29,338 nucleotides of DNA from JAVBQJ01 sp031549115 (GCA_031549115.1 JAVBQJ010000162.1:1-29338), one strand, 5' to 3'; shown: positions 7,615 to 16,629, counted from the first letter of the stretch. The notes: generated by a model from the sequence alone, not told the origin. Numbers and translations are program-made.

Positions 7615-7642
7615 TTGACAAAAACTTTTTTTTGTCTATAAT
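7615..7642 (+). promoter_or_regulatory. Near-consensus promoter of the LacI-pseudopilin-lyase operon
   Basis: TTGACA (7615-7620), a 16-bp spacer and TATAAT (7637-7642). Both hexamers match the housekeeping consensus exactly. Such a strong promoter bracketed by two operator-like sites suggests tight repression. Confidence 0.85.
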
Positions 7643-7661
7643 ATAAGGGAGAAACGCAGAA

Positions 7662-7675
7662 AGTGACCGGTAAGA
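7662..7675. promoter_or_regulatory. Second LacI operator O2 (one conserved half), module A
   Basis: ACCGGTAAGA at 7666-7675 repeats ten bases of O1; the left four bases are degenerate. It lies in the expected 5' UTR and ends 3 nt before the ATG, covering the only weak ribosome-binding region. Bound repressor could block elongation and, with O1 80 bp away, form a loop. Confidence 0.6.
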
Positions 7676-7678
7676 AAA

Positions 7679-8734
7679 ATGGCAGTTACGATTTATGACA
7701 TTGCCGAAAAGGCGAAGTTGAGCCACACCACCGTGAGTATGGCGCTGCGGGATATGCCGCAGGTAAAGGCGGCGACCCGGCAGCGGATCCGGGAATTGGC
7801 GGACGCGATGGGCTATCACCCCAACCAGGCGGCGGTGTCGCTGACCTCCGGGTGCACGCACCGGATCGCGCTGATCGTGCCGCAGTCGTCGTTGCCGTTG
7901 AGTTATACTCTGATCGCGCAGCTGGATCACTTGTGCACCCTGGACGGCTACGAAATGGTGTTGATGCAGCTGACCCCCGACCCGCGGCGCAATCGCCGGA
8001 TTTTCGAGGGACTGCTGCAGGGCGGTTTCGATGCCGCGGTGACCTATCTTTACGATTATGCCAGTGTCCGCGACCTGATCGAAGCCTTTCTGGATCGGGA
8101 AAAGCCGCTGGCATTGGTCGGCGCGCCGCAGGACTTCGTACCCCGCCCCGGTTTTTTCCCGATCCGGATCGACAACGTCAGCGCGGTCCGCGACGGTGTC
8201 AAAATGTTGATGGGCCTCGGGCACAAGTATATCACACACACGATTCTGCCGGAACAGGTGGCCGACAGTGTCTGCAACCGGATGATCCGGGACACGCTGT
8301 CCGAAAGTGGCGTGGCCGGCTGGGAACCGGAGTTCGCCTACCCGACCCTGTGGCCACCCCATTCGATTCATTGCGGCTATCACGCGGCGGAATTCCTGCT
8401 CAAAAACAAACCCGAAACCACCGCCGTCCAGTGCATGAACGATATGTTCGCCTGCGGGTTGATCCGGGGATTGCAGGAGCGCGGCGTCCGGGTTCCCCGG
8501 GATATTTCCATCATCGGCTCCGATAACATCGAAATCGGCGAATTGTTCCCGGTGACGATTTCGACCATCGACATGCGCATGTTCGACACTGCGATGATGA
8601 CCTGGCAGATGTTGAGCCGGCAGCTGCGGCAGCCGGATTGGTCGTCGGTACCCGACATATTGATGTTGCGCGGCAGCCTGATCGTCCGGGAATCCACCGG
8701 AGTGGCCCGTTCGCATAAATTGAACGCTTTTTAA
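7679..8734 (+). CDS. LacI-family transcriptional regulator, module A
   Basis: The 351-residue product starts with the LacI helix-turn-helix and hinge (VTIYDIAEKAKLSHTTVSMA...RIRELADAMGYHPNQAA, residues 2-50). A periplasmic-binding-protein-like sensor domain follows, with typical C-terminal elements (TAVQCMNDMFACGLIRGL, RDISIIGSDNIEIGELF, STIDMRM). Such proteins are dimers that leave or bind their operator when a sugar ligand is present. It is the first gene of an operon with a pseudopilin (31-nt gap) and a beta-helix lyase-like protein, so the ligand is probably a breakdown product of that enzyme's glycan. Palindromic sites flank its own promoter, indicating autorepression. There is no clear Shine-Dalgarno sequence. 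The ligand is not predictable. Confidence 0.92.
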   Translation: MAVTIYDIAEKAKLSHTTVSMALRDMPQVKAATRQRIRELADAMGYHPNQAAVSLTSGCTHRIALIVPQSSLPLSYTLIAQLDHLCTLDGYEMVLMQLTPDPRRNRRIFEGLLQGGFDAAVTYLYDYASVRDLIEAFLDREKPLALVGAPQDFVPRPGFFPIRIDNVSAVRDGVKMLMGLGHKYITHTILPEQVADSVCNRMIRDTLSESGVAGWEPEFAYPTLWPPHSIHCGYHAAEFLLKNKPETTAVQCMNDMFACGLIRGLQERGVRVPRDISIIGSDNIEIGELFPVTISTIDMRMFDTAMMTWQMLSRQLRQPDWSSVPDILMLRGSLIVRESTGVARSHKLNAF

Positions 8735-8765
8735 AGAAACCCAAAACCCAAACAGGAGGTCGGTT

Positions 8766-9479
8766 ATGTTCACACGGAAAGAAAAATTCACACTTATTGA
8801 GCTGTTGGTAGTGATTGCCATCATTGCGATTTTGGCCAGTATGCTGCTGCCGGCGTTGTCGAAGGCACGGGCGGCGGCGCAGAACATCAAGTGCGTCAAC
8901 AACATGAAACAGCTCGGCCTGGCCATGGCGATCTACACCGGCGACAACGATTCGCATTATGTCCCGTGGCAGCAGGAGTTCGACGGCGGGGGGCAGTGGC
9001 ACTACAATTATTCGCAGAGCTTCTATGACCAGGGGTATGTCACCAGCGGCAGTTCGTTCGTCTGCCCGGCTTTCTCCGGCAAGCAGTTGGACGGTTACAA
9101 TCCGGCCAATCCGGCGGACCTGGCCAGCGACCGCAAGCCGTGGGCACTCGGGCGCGCCACCTACGGCTACAACCGGGCTTTCATCGGCGGCGGCGAGGGG
9201 TATGTCCCGGAACGCGCCAAATACACCATGAAAGAGGGGCGCGCGACCAAGCCCTCCGGGACGCTGGTGCTGCTGGAATCCATCAACGGCGAAGAGGGAT
9301 TGACCTGGTTCCTGTGGTATTGCAGCGGCCAGTCGTATTGGAATTACGTCAACGCGACGGCGCACGGGAACGCCAATAACAATCTGTGGCTGGATGGCCA
9401 CGTGGAAGCCACCAAGGACCCGGCGAACAAATTCATCAGCGACAATATCGGCTACTATCAGAATCCGGAGTATAAATAA
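8766..9479 (+). CDS. Type II secretion/type IV pilin-like pseudopilin, module A
   Basis: The 237-residue product has a prepilin-type N-terminus: short basic leader (MFTRKEK), then FTLIELLVV with Glu at position +5 and a hydrophobic helix ending SMLLPALSKARA. The residue before the Phe is Lys, not the usual Gly. The C-terminal globular part is rich in aromatic residues and Gly and ends with HGNANNNLWLDGHVE, the H-X9-DG motif of this pseudopilin family. Prepilin peptidase would process it and it would sit in the inner membrane or a short pseudopilus. Its job is unknown; no pilus or secretion gene is nearby. AGGAGG lies at good distance before the ATG. The stop overlaps the next gene's ATG by one base (TAATG), so both are translationally coupled. 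Confidence 0.9.
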   Translation: MFTRKEKFTLIELLVVIAIIAILASMLLPALSKARAAAQNIKCVNNMKQLGLAMAIYTGDNDSHYVPWQQEFDGGGQWHYNYSQSFYDQGYVTSGSSFVCPAFSGKQLDGYNPANPADLASDRKPWALGRATYGYNRAFIGGGEGYVPERAKYTMKEGRATKPSGTLVLLESINGEEGLTWFLWYCSGQSYWNYVNATAHGNANNNLWLDGHVEATKDPANKFISDNIGYYQNPEYK

Positions 9480-11764
9480 TGAAGCGGTGTCTGGCATTGT
9501 TCGCATTGTTTGCGGCCTTTCTCGCCGCCGCACTGAATGTGCGGGACTTCGGCGCCAGGGGCGACGGCAGCACCGACGACACCGCGGCGATCCAGGCGGC
9601 GTTGAATGAGGCGACGCGCTTCGAGACCTTCTTCGGCGCCGGGATAGCCATGGATATGGACTGGGGCGGGCACGGCGGCCATGGCGGCTATGCGGAGGTG
9701 CGTTTTCCCGCCGGAATCTACAAAGTCAGCGACACTCTGGTATTCGACAAGCGCAAGATCATGCTCACCGGCGAAGCCGGAAGCGTGATCGAGCAGGCCG
9801 ATCACACGAAAGATATCTTTTACTTCGACCGGATTTTCCGCGCCACCGTCCGCAACCTGACCTTTCGCGGCGGTCAGCGGCAGCTCAACTTTTTCACCAA
9901 CAACAACGACATGACCATGCTGGATGTGTGGAATTGCCGTTTCGAAAACTCCGGCTCTTTCGCCGTCAGTGTGGAAAATTGGGCCATTGACGGCACCATC
10001 CTCGCGCCTTACCTGATTGCGTGGGAAGGCGGCAAGCCGGTGTTGATGCCGCAGGACATGAGTACAACGCAATGGTGGTGGAACTCCAGCCAGCTGCTGA
10101 TCCGCCAGTGTGCGTTCGTCGATTGCCGCGAGGCGCTGGAGGCCGGCTGCGACCTGACGCTGGTCGCGGATTCGAGTGTGGAAATGGGCGAAAACGCCGC
10201 CGATGCCGCTTTCCGGGTCCACGGCAACGCCAACTTCGAGCGGGTGAAGGGGTATTGGAAGACTCCGGCGCAGCCGGGGCGCAAATGGATTGCCCACGGG
10301 ATTTCCCGCGGCACCGACGCCGGCAACGGCGGCCACTTTTACGGCTCCGGACTCGACTTCGACAACGCCGGCGATGCCGGGATTCTGTTCCTGGAGTCCA
10401 ACACCAAGCCGGGCTACGTCAGCACCTTCATCCGGCTGCAGGATTCGGTAGTGAAGAGCGCCGGCAACGAATTCGATTCGATCCTCCGTTTCACGCCGAA
10501 ATCGCAGTCGAATATCCTGACTGTGACCGGCGTGACCGAGCGCTCCGGCAAACCGGTCAAGGCCGTATCCTACGCCGAAGAACCCAGCGCCGAGGTGTTG
10601 GAGAACGAAATCCGCTACCAGCCGTGGAAGGAGCTGCCCGCCAACGCCTTTTTCAAAATGAAGGTCGCCGGGAATTCGCCGTCGGTGAATAACGCATTGC
10701 CGGCGTCGCTGGAGCCGTTCCGGGTCAATCCGGTGCCGAAAGCGATTCGCGAAGCAACCGCCGTGCCCGAAGCGGATCCGGCCATGTGGCCGTCGTGGCG
10801 GGATTATCCGTATCAGGTCAAGGTGAAAATTCCCGATACTTCGAATGCCGCGGAAGCCATTCAGGCGGCGCTGGACCAGGCGCGCGACGGCAGCCGGATC
10901 GTGTTGCCAGGAACGCAGCTGATGCTGAAGCAGACGCTGCTGGTGCCGCCGAATGTCGCGGTGACCGGCGAGGGGATGACGCTGCTGGTGATGAACGACG
11001 GCGTGGAACAGCCGCTGATGCAAGTGACGGCGCCCGGACGCAACTTCTTCGCCGATCTCGCCTTTGCGCAAGGAACCGACGGCGTGGTGCTGGCTTCCGG
11101 CAGTGAAGCGGTGGCGGCGTTTGAAAACTGCGGCTTTTTCAACCAGACCGATTACGGGGTGGTGGCGCCGGAGATGAAAGCGGTGCGTATCGCCGCCGGC
11201 ATCTTTTTCTCCGGCGGCGGCCTCGATTCGACGGCGCGCCACGCGGAACTTTACGGCAACTGGGTATGCAATACGCCGCAGATGGATCACAAGGCGTTTT
11301 TCGTCAATCGCGGCGATCTGCTGGCGGCGTTCAATCTGTTCGTGCCGATTCTGCCCCGGACCGAGATCATGGACGGACGGAAAGCCAAACCGGAATATGC
11401 GGAACTGCCCGGCGGCAATATGGTGCGCTGGTTCGACAATTACGGCCGCTTTCACAGCCGCAACAGCCGTCTCGGCGGCGAGTTCATGGGTATGACTCCG
11501 GTGTACCAGCGGGCGGCGGGCGGTTCGATCCTGATCGAAGGCGGCTATTGCTGGTTCGGCAACCACTACACGCGCGCCTGTCAGGTCTATTGCGAAAAGC
11601 TTCCCGCCCGGATCGTGCTGAACGATCTGGTGTGCAACGCCGAGTACGCCAAGCCGGACCGGCCGTACAACATCTGGCTGTATGACGCGGTCAAGGACTC
11701 CGACATCACTGATCCGGTCAATCTGCCGGTCACCAGCTCCGGCGTGGTGCTCTACTCCGAGTGA
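9479..11764 (+). CDS. Secreted right-handed beta-helix protein (pectate lyase 3 superfamily), module A
   Basis: The 761-residue product begins with a signal peptide (MKRCLALFALFAAFLAAA). NVRDFGARGDGSTDDTAAIQ follows, the hallmark of the Pectate_lyase_3 domain of polysaccharide lyases and beta-helix glycosidases such as GH28 and GH55. Strand-turn repeats (TVRNLTFRGG, MLDVWNCRFENSG, ADSSVEMG) continue to about residue 380. After a linker a second helix starts at about 430 (AAEAIQAALDQARDGSRIVLPG...VAVTGEGMTLLVMNDG), so there are two beta-helices in one chain, as in GH55. It probably acts on a polysaccharide outside the cytoplasm; substrate and mechanism (lyase or hydrolase) cannot be decided. 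No obvious catalytic triad was assigned. It is translationally coupled to the pseudopilin and is the last gene of the LacI operon. Confidence 0.82.
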   Translation: MKRCLALFALFAAFLAAALNVRDFGARGDGSTDDTAAIQAALNEATRFETFFGAGIAMDMDWGGHGGHGGYAEVRFPAGIYKVSDTLVFDKRKIMLTGEAGSVIEQADHTKDIFYFDRIFRATVRNLTFRGGQRQLNFFTNNNDMTMLDVWNCRFENSGSFAVSVENWAIDGTILAPYLIAWEGGKPVLMPQDMSTTQWWWNSSQLLIRQCAFVDCREALEAGCDLTLVADSSVEMGENAADAAFRVHGNANFERVKGYWKTPAQPGRKWIAHGISRGTDAGNGGHFYGSGLDFDNAGDAGILFLESNTKPGYVSTFIRLQDSVVKSAGNEFDSILRFTPKSQSNILTVTGVTERSGKPVKAVSYAEEPSAEVLENEIRYQPWKELPANAFFKMKVAGNSPSVNNALPASLEPFRVNPVPKAIREATAVPEADPAMWPSWRDYPYQVKVKIPDTSNAAEAIQAALDQARDGSRIVLPGTQLMLKQTLLVPPNVAVTGEGMTLLVMNDGVEQPLMQVTAPGRNFFADLAFAQGTDGVVLASGSEAVAAFENCGFFNQTDYGVVAPEMKAVRIAAGIFFSGGGLDSTARHAELYGNWVCNTPQMDHKAFFVNRGDLLAAFNLFVPILPRTEIMDGRKAKPEYAELPGGNMVRWFDNYGRFHSRNSRLGGEFMGMTPVYQRAAGGSILIEGGYCWFGNHYTRACQVYCEKLPARIVLNDLVCNAEYAKPDRPYNIWLYDAVKDSDITDPVNLPVTSSGVVLYSE

Positions 11765-11786
11765 CGGTATAACGGCAAAACAAAAC

Positions 11787-11821
11787 GCGGGGCGGAGAAC
11801 TTTTCCGGTTCTCCGCCCCGC
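11787..11821 (-). terminator. Terminator between the convergent lyase and antiporter genes
   Basis: GCGGGGCGGAGAAC (11787-11800) pairs perfectly with GTTCTCCGCCCCGC (11808-11821), giving a 14-bp GC-rich stem with a 7-nt loop. The minus strand continues with the T-rich GTTTTGTTTTG, so it ends the secA-antiporter transcript. On the plus strand no T-run follows, although the stem may still serve the lyase operon. Confidence 0.8.
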
Positions 11822-11827
11822 ATCGTA

Positions 11828-13321
11828 TTACTCGGTCGAGAGCTTCAACGCGGTCTGTTCCAGGATCCGGTCGCTGCCGACGATGGTGAGGGCGTCGCCG
11901 GATTCAAGCAGCGTATCGCCCTGCGGAATCATGAATTCGGTGCCGCGCCGGATCACCATCACCAGCGCGCCCTTGGGCAATCCCAACTGCGCCAGCGTAC
12001 AGCGTTTCATCTCCGAGCCGAAGATGAACTCCCGGGTGCTGGCATTCATGGTGCCGGTGTGTTCGAACGACAGGGGGTTGCGCACGGTCTGCCGCAACGG
12101 CGAGGCTAGATGCAGCAGCCGGGCCGCCGGCATGAGGGTCATTCCTTGCAGCAATACCGAGGTCAGCACGATGAAAAAGACGATGTGGAACATCAGGTCG
12201 TCGTGCGGCACTCCCGCCATCAATGGAAAGGTCGCCAGCATGATCGGGGCGCCGCCGCGCAGGCCGACCCACGATATCAGCACCCGTTCGTTAATCGAAA
12301 AACGGCTGCCGATCATACCGAGGAACACCGCCAGCGGACGCGCGCCGATCATCAGAAACGCCGCCACCGCGAGGCCGATCCACTTGGCTTCCCACAACTG
12401 CTTCGGGAAGGCCAGCAAACCGAGCATGGTGAACAATACCACCTGCATCAGCCAGGCCATGCCGTCGTAGAATTTGCCGACGCCGTTGTGGAATACGAAG
12501 CGGCTGTTGCCGAGCACGATCCCGGAGACATAGACCGCCATGAAACCGTTGCCCTGCATCAACTCCGTCCCGGCGAACGAGACCAGCACGACGACAAAGG
12601 CGAGCACGTAGTACAAGCCGTCGTACTCGAAGTTGACCTTGTTGTAAAGCCAGACCGCGCCTTTGCCGAAGAGCCAGCCGAAGCCAATCCCGAGACTCAT
12701 CTTCCACAGGAACATCGGCAGGATGATCCAGTAGCCGCTCAACGGCAGCGCCACGCCGTTGGCCGCCTCTTCGACGACCACCGACACCATGAATATGGTC
12801 AGAAACGCCGCCATCGGGTCGTTGCTCCCGGATTCGAATTCCAGCAGCGGCTGCAATTTGCCCTTGAGGCTGACGCTGCGGGAGCGCAAAATCGAAAATA
12901 CCGCCGCCGCGTCGGTGGATGAGATGATCGAGCCGAGCAACAAACACCACGACAGCGATACTGCCTGATTCGGGAGCTGCCAGCGCAGAAACAGCCACAG
13001 GAACACCCCGACGAACAGCGCGGTCAGCAACACGCCGAGGCTGGACAGGATACCGCCGGTGATCAATACCGGACGGACGCTTTTCCAGTTGGTGTCGAAG
13101 CCGCCGGCGAGCAGGATGAACGCCATCGCGGTCGAGCCGATGTAATTGGCCGCTGTGGCGTTGTCGAACGCAATACCGCCGATGCCTTCGGAGCCGGCCA
13201 GCATTCCCACGATCAGAAACAATACCAGACTGGGCGTATTCACCCAGCTGGAGATTTTGGTGCCCACCAGGCACATCAGGATCAGGACGGCGAAAACCCC
13301 GAGAATGATGGTTAACTCCAT
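11828..13321 (-). CDS. nhaP2: CPA1-family K+(Na+)/H+ antiporter with C-terminal TrkA-C (RCK-C) domain
   Basis: The 497-residue product has about 12 hydrophobic segments (residues 1-390) with CPA1 motifs: TPSLVLFLIVGMLAGSEG, FILLAGGFDTNW, SSTDAAAVFSIL, and the ion-site region LLEFESGSNDPMAAFLT, whose S-N-D is the conserved cation-binding signature of NhaP-type proteins. The tail (about 415-495: CTLAQLGLPKGALVMVIRRG...GDALTIVGS) is a TrkA-C/RCK-C domain, as in the potassium-specific NhaP2/CvrA antiporters. It would export K+ or Na+ in exchange for H+ across the inner membrane for osmotic and pH control. It starts 5 nt after the secA stop, so it is the second gene of that operon. The symbol is by domain layout; ion preference is uncertain. 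Confidence 0.85.
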   Translation of the reverse strand: MELTIILGVFAVLILMCLVGTKISSWVNTPSLVLFLIVGMLAGSEGIGGIAFDNATAANYIGSTAMAFILLAGGFDTNWKSVRPVLITGGILSSLGVLLTALFVGVFLWLFLRWQLPNQAVSLSWCLLLGSIISSTDAAAVFSILRSRSVSLKGKLQPLLEFESGSNDPMAAFLTIFMVSVVVEEAANGVALPLSGYWIILPMFLWKMSLGIGFGWLFGKGAVWLYNKVNFEYDGLYYVLAFVVVLVSFAGTELMQGNGFMAVYVSGIVLGNSRFVFHNGVGKFYDGMAWLMQVVLFTMLGLLAFPKQLWEAKWIGLAVAAFLMIGARPLAVFLGMIGSRFSINERVLISWVGLRGGAPIMLATFPLMAGVPHDDLMFHIVFFIVLTSVLLQGMTLMPAARLLHLASPLRQTVRNPLSFEHTGTMNASTREFIFGSEMKRCTLAQLGLPKGALVMVIRRGTEFMIPQGDTLLESGDALTIVGSDRILEQTALKLSTE

Positions 13322-13326
13322 TTAAC

Positions 13327-16149
13327 TTATGCTCCCTTCTTTTTGACGGTTCTCTTGCGTTCGGCGCCGGGGGCGTGAACTCGCTCCGGCGCGGTCAGAT
13401 ATGCGGCAAACGCCGGAGACTGGATCTGTTTCCAGACATTCCGGGCAATTTCGACAATCAGCTCCGCAAACATCTCCCAGGCCTCTTTTTTGTAGACCTG
13501 CAGCGGATCTTTCTGGGCGTAGGATTGAAACCAGATGCCGTCGCGCAGCTGCTCCATCCCGTTCAGGTGATCGACCCACGCGTGGTCGATGGTGTCGAGC
13601 AAAAGCTCCCGGAGCAGCCGCTCCCGGCGCTCCGGCGGCACCTCCGCCATCGGTTCGAGGAAGCGGCGCAGGGCGACTTCGGCGATGGCTTCACTCAACG
13701 CGTCCAGCGAGCGCGGGAAGCGGTGCGCTTCGTAGCCGAGCTCTTCCGGGGTGATGGCGATGCCGCCCTCGAACAGCAGGTCGCGGCGCAGGCCGTCCCA
13801 GTCGTAGCTGTGGTCGGTGTAATCGTCCCGAACCCGCGGATCGGCGGCCTTTTCCACATAAGCGGAGATGGCGCGGCGGAGAAACTCGCGCAGCACCGCT
13901 TCGCCGTCGCCGTCCATCAGCCGGTTGCGGAATTCGTAGATCACATTCCGATGCTTGTTCATGACGTCGTCGTAATCGAGCGTGTGCTTGCGGATGGCGC
14001 TGTGCTGCAATTCGAGTTTGCGCTGTGCCTGTTTGATCATCCGGTCGAGCTGTTCGTGCGCCAGCCCGTCGCCGCTTTCCTGCTCGGAACGCGAAAAGAT
14101 GCCGACGATAGCGTCGGGGCCGAACAGGCGCATGAATTCATCCTCCAGCGATACGAAAAAGCGCGCTTTGCCGGGGTCGCCCTGCCGGGAGCAGCGGCCG
14201 CGCAGCTGCAGGTCGATGCGCCGCGCGTCGTGGCGCGAACTGCCGATCACATACAGGCCGCCGAATTCGGTGACGCCGTCGCCGAGGCGGATGTCGGTAC
14301 CGCGCCCGGCCATATTGGTGGCGACGGTCACAGTCCCGGCCAGACCGGCGCGGGCGATGATTTCGGCTTCGTGCTGGTTCTGTTTGGCGTTCAGCACCTG
14401 GTGGGGGATACGCCGTTGTTTGAGCAAGCGGCTCAGAGTTTCGGAATCTTCGACCGACGGCGTGCCGAGCAGCACCGGCTGGCCGGCTTCCTGGCTGGCG
14501 GCGACTTCGTCGATGATGGCGGTGAACTTTTCCCGCCGCGTCCGGAATACCCGGTCGGGGGCGATGTCGCGGTGCACCGGCCGGTTGGTCGGAATTTCGG
14601 TGACCTCCAGCTTGTAAACGGCGAAAAATTCCCCCGCTTCGGTGGCCGCGGTCCCGGTCATCCCGGCGAGTTTTTCATACAGCCGGAAGTAGTTCTGCTG
14701 GGTGATCGACGCGTAGGTCAGGTTTTCCGATTCGATCTGGACATTTTCCTTGGCTTCGAGCGCCTGATGCAGGCCGTTGGTGAAGCGTCGCCCCGGCAGC
14801 GTGCGTCCGGTGTGTTCGTCGACCAGCAGGATTTTGCCCTCGGCGATGACATAATGAACGTCGCGCTGGTACAGACAGTAGGCCTGCGTCAGCACCGAAA
14901 GGTGATGAATGGCCTCGATCTGGACGGCATAACGCTGCCGGAAAGCCGCCAGCGCCTCCTGCCTGGCTTCGGGCGTCAGTGTCGGATCTTCGGCAATTCG
15001 CTTGTGTTCGGCGTCGTAATCGGGCAAGACGAACAGATTCGGCCGCCTCCGGTCGAGCAGCGCGTGCCCGGCGTCGGTCAATTCCACCTGGCGCTGCTTC
15101 TCGTCGACGGAGTAAAACAGCTCCTGCTTCAACTGCTGCAGCTGCGCCGCCATCATGGCATTGCGCATTTCGGTTTCGAAGTCGTCCACCTCGCGGCGCA
15201 ATTCGGAGTCTTCGAGTATTTTCGCCAACTGCGGGTGCTCCGGGGCGCCGAGCCGGGCCTGGAATAATTTTTGCAGCCCCTCGCGGCGCTGGCCGCGGTT
15301 GCCCCGGCACAGATTGGAGGCGTCCCGCAGCAGCACGGTCAGTTTGCGTTGCTGCTCCTGGAGCAGCTCCCGCACCAGCGGCTTGAGCGCGTCGAACTGG
15401 TTTTCCGGTTCATGACGCTCGCCGGCGATGATCAACGGCGTGCGCGCCTCGTCGATCAGGACGCTGTCGATTTCGTCGATGATGGCGAAAAAATGGCCGC
15501 GCTGCACCTGTTCGGCGCGGGAGTGCGCGATGCCGTTGTCGCGCAGGTAATCGAAGCCGAATTCACTGTTGGTGCCGTAGGTGATGTCGCATTGGTACGC
15601 GGCGCGGCGCACATGGGGGGACTGTTCGGATTGCAGGCAGCCGACGCTGAGGCCGAGATAACGGAATATGCTGCCGATCCATTCGGAGTCGCGCCGGGCC
15701 AGATAGTCGTTGACGGTGACCAGGTGGCAGCCGCGTCCGGTCAGCGCGTTCAAATACAGGGGCATCGCCGCCGCCAGCGTTTTGCCTTCGCCGGTGGCCA
15801 TTTCGGCGATGCCGCGGCGGTGCAGCACGATGCCGGCGAGCAGCTGGACGTCAAAGGGGATCATGTCCCAGACCAGCTCCTGGTCGCAGACGGTGATGGT
15901 GCTGCCGCACAACCGGCGGCAGGCGTTTTTGACCACCGCGAAGGCTTCGCACAGGATATCGTCGATGGCGGCGCCGTCGGCGATGCGCTGCCGGAGCTGC
16001 GGCGTGTACGCCTGGAGCGCGGCGTCGTCGAGCGTCTGCAATTGCTGTTCGATACGGTTGATGCGTTCGACCATGCGCCGGAGGCGGAATAACTTCCGGG
16101 TCGAAGCCCGGAGACTGAAACGTTCGGATAAGGAGGAAAAAAAGATCAC
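13327..16149 (-). CDS. secA: Preprotein translocase ATPase SecA
   Basis: SecA pushes unfolded secretory proteins through SecYEG by ATP hydrolysis. Visible in order: Walker A EMATGEGKT (119-124), VNDYLARRDSEW, ITYGTNSEFGFDYLRDN, Walker B DEIDSVLIDEARTPLIIAG, the preprotein cross-linking region, the second ATPase half with TNMAGRGTDIRL, GRCSRQGDPG, and the helical scaffold/wing domain with YAQKDPLQVYKKEAWEMF. Its 940 residues fit a full-length SecA, but the C-terminus is a short basic tail (RKRTVKKKGA) and lacks the usual zinc-binding Cys/His motif. The CGSTITVCDQELVWDMIPFD segment before DVQLLAG resembles the insertion I recall from chlamydial and other PVC SecA proteins. The start is GTG at 16149 with GAGG 7 nt before it. 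It could be the main SecA or a second copy. Confidence 0.93.
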   Translation of the reverse strand: MIFFSSLSERFSLRASTRKLFRLRRMVERINRIEQQLQTLDDAALQAYTPQLRQRIADGAAIDDILCEAFAVVKNACRRLCGSTITVCDQELVWDMIPFDVQLLAGIVLHRRGIAEMATGEGKTLAAAMPLYLNALTGRGCHLVTVNDYLARRDSEWIGSIFRYLGLSVGCLQSEQSPHVRRAAYQCDITYGTNSEFGFDYLRDNGIAHSRAEQVQRGHFFAIIDEIDSVLIDEARTPLIIAGERHEPENQFDALKPLVRELLQEQQRKLTVLLRDASNLCRGNRGQRREGLQKLFQARLGAPEHPQLAKILEDSELRREVDDFETEMRNAMMAAQLQQLKQELFYSVDEKQRQVELTDAGHALLDRRRPNLFVLPDYDAEHKRIAEDPTLTPEARQEALAAFRQRYAVQIEAIHHLSVLTQAYCLYQRDVHYVIAEGKILLVDEHTGRTLPGRRFTNGLHQALEAKENVQIESENLTYASITQQNYFRLYEKLAGMTGTAATEAGEFFAVYKLEVTEIPTNRPVHRDIAPDRVFRTRREKFTAIIDEVAASQEAGQPVLLGTPSVEDSETLSRLLKQRRIPHQVLNAKQNQHEAEIIARAGLAGTVTVATNMAGRGTDIRLGDGVTEFGGLYVIGSSRHDARRIDLQLRGRCSRQGDPGKARFFVSLEDEFMRLFGPDAIVGIFSRSEQESGDGLAHEQLDRMIKQAQRKLELQHSAIRKHTLDYDDVMNKHRNVIYEFRNRLMDGDGEAVLREFLRRAISAYVEKAADPRVRDDYTDHSYDWDGLRRDLLFEGGIAITPEELGYEAHRFPRSLDALSEAIAEVALRRFLEPMAEVPPERRERLLRELLLDTIDHAWVDHLNGMEQLRDGIWFQSYAQKDPLQVYKKEAWEMFAELIVEIARNVWKQIQSPAFAAYLTAPERVHAPGAERKRTVKKKGA

Positions 16150-16257
16150 AGTATTACCTCAGTGAAAACAAAACAATATCACCACAGCCGCCGGTGCGTT
16201 TGCCGGTCGGGTGCCGATGCGGGAATGCTGCCGGAACCGGCGGCGAAAAAACCGTTC

Positions 16258-16629
16258 TCAGACAGTACCGGCCGGGCCGGCGCGCACCGGATCGTTGCAA
16301 TTCTCCCCGATATGAAAAATACCGCTCGCCGCGGTTGTCATAAATTCGACCGCGGCCCGTTCCGAAGCCGGTGTGTCGTATGCGATCAGGAGGAGTGCCG
16401 CCGGAGGCGTGCCGCCTCCGGAAAATTCGAAACGGCGCGGCGCCGTGTTCCACTTGACGCCATACAGAAACGGAACGCCGGATTCCACCAACGCCACGAA
16501 GTCGCCGGGACTGGATGCGGCATGAACGAGAGCCGTCGGGTTCGAAGCAAAAAACTTCTTTTCCGGAGGCGTCAGGCACAATGCGAGCAGAACCGTCAAT
16601 GCGGCCAGTGCCGCGCCGATCCACTGCAT
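16258..16629 (-). CDS. Small membrane-anchored protein, unknown
   Basis: The 123-residue product starts MQWIGAALAALTVLLALCL, a single N-terminal membrane segment or signal peptide. A compact hydrophilic domain follows (VHAASSPGDFVALVESGVPF...LLLIAYDTPASERAAVEFM). No family is recognised. The ATG at 16629 is chosen because GGAG lies 6 nt upstream; an in-frame GTG at 16647 with AAGGAG is also possible. Longer reading would run through its promoter. A TTGCAA-16-TATACT promoter stands just upstream, so it is transcribed on its own and may read into secA, 108 nt downstream. Confidence 0.6.
   Translation of the reverse strand: MQWIGAALAALTVLLALCLTPPEKKFFASNPTALVHAASSPGDFVALVESGVPFLYGVKWNTAPRRFEFSGGGTPPAALLLIAYDTPASERAAVEFMTTAASGIFHIGENCNDPVRAGPAGTV

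Noticed and set aside
9458..11566. 702-codon open frame on the minus strand opposite the beta-helix protein gene
   Set aside because: It is an antisense shadow without a ribosome-binding site or recognisable domain; the plus-strand frame has a signal peptide and family motifs.
16154..16624. 156-codon minus-strand frame overlapping the small membrane protein gene
   Set aside because: It lacks a ribosome-binding site and hydrophobic start, and its Arg/Gly-rich product looks like an out-of-frame reading.
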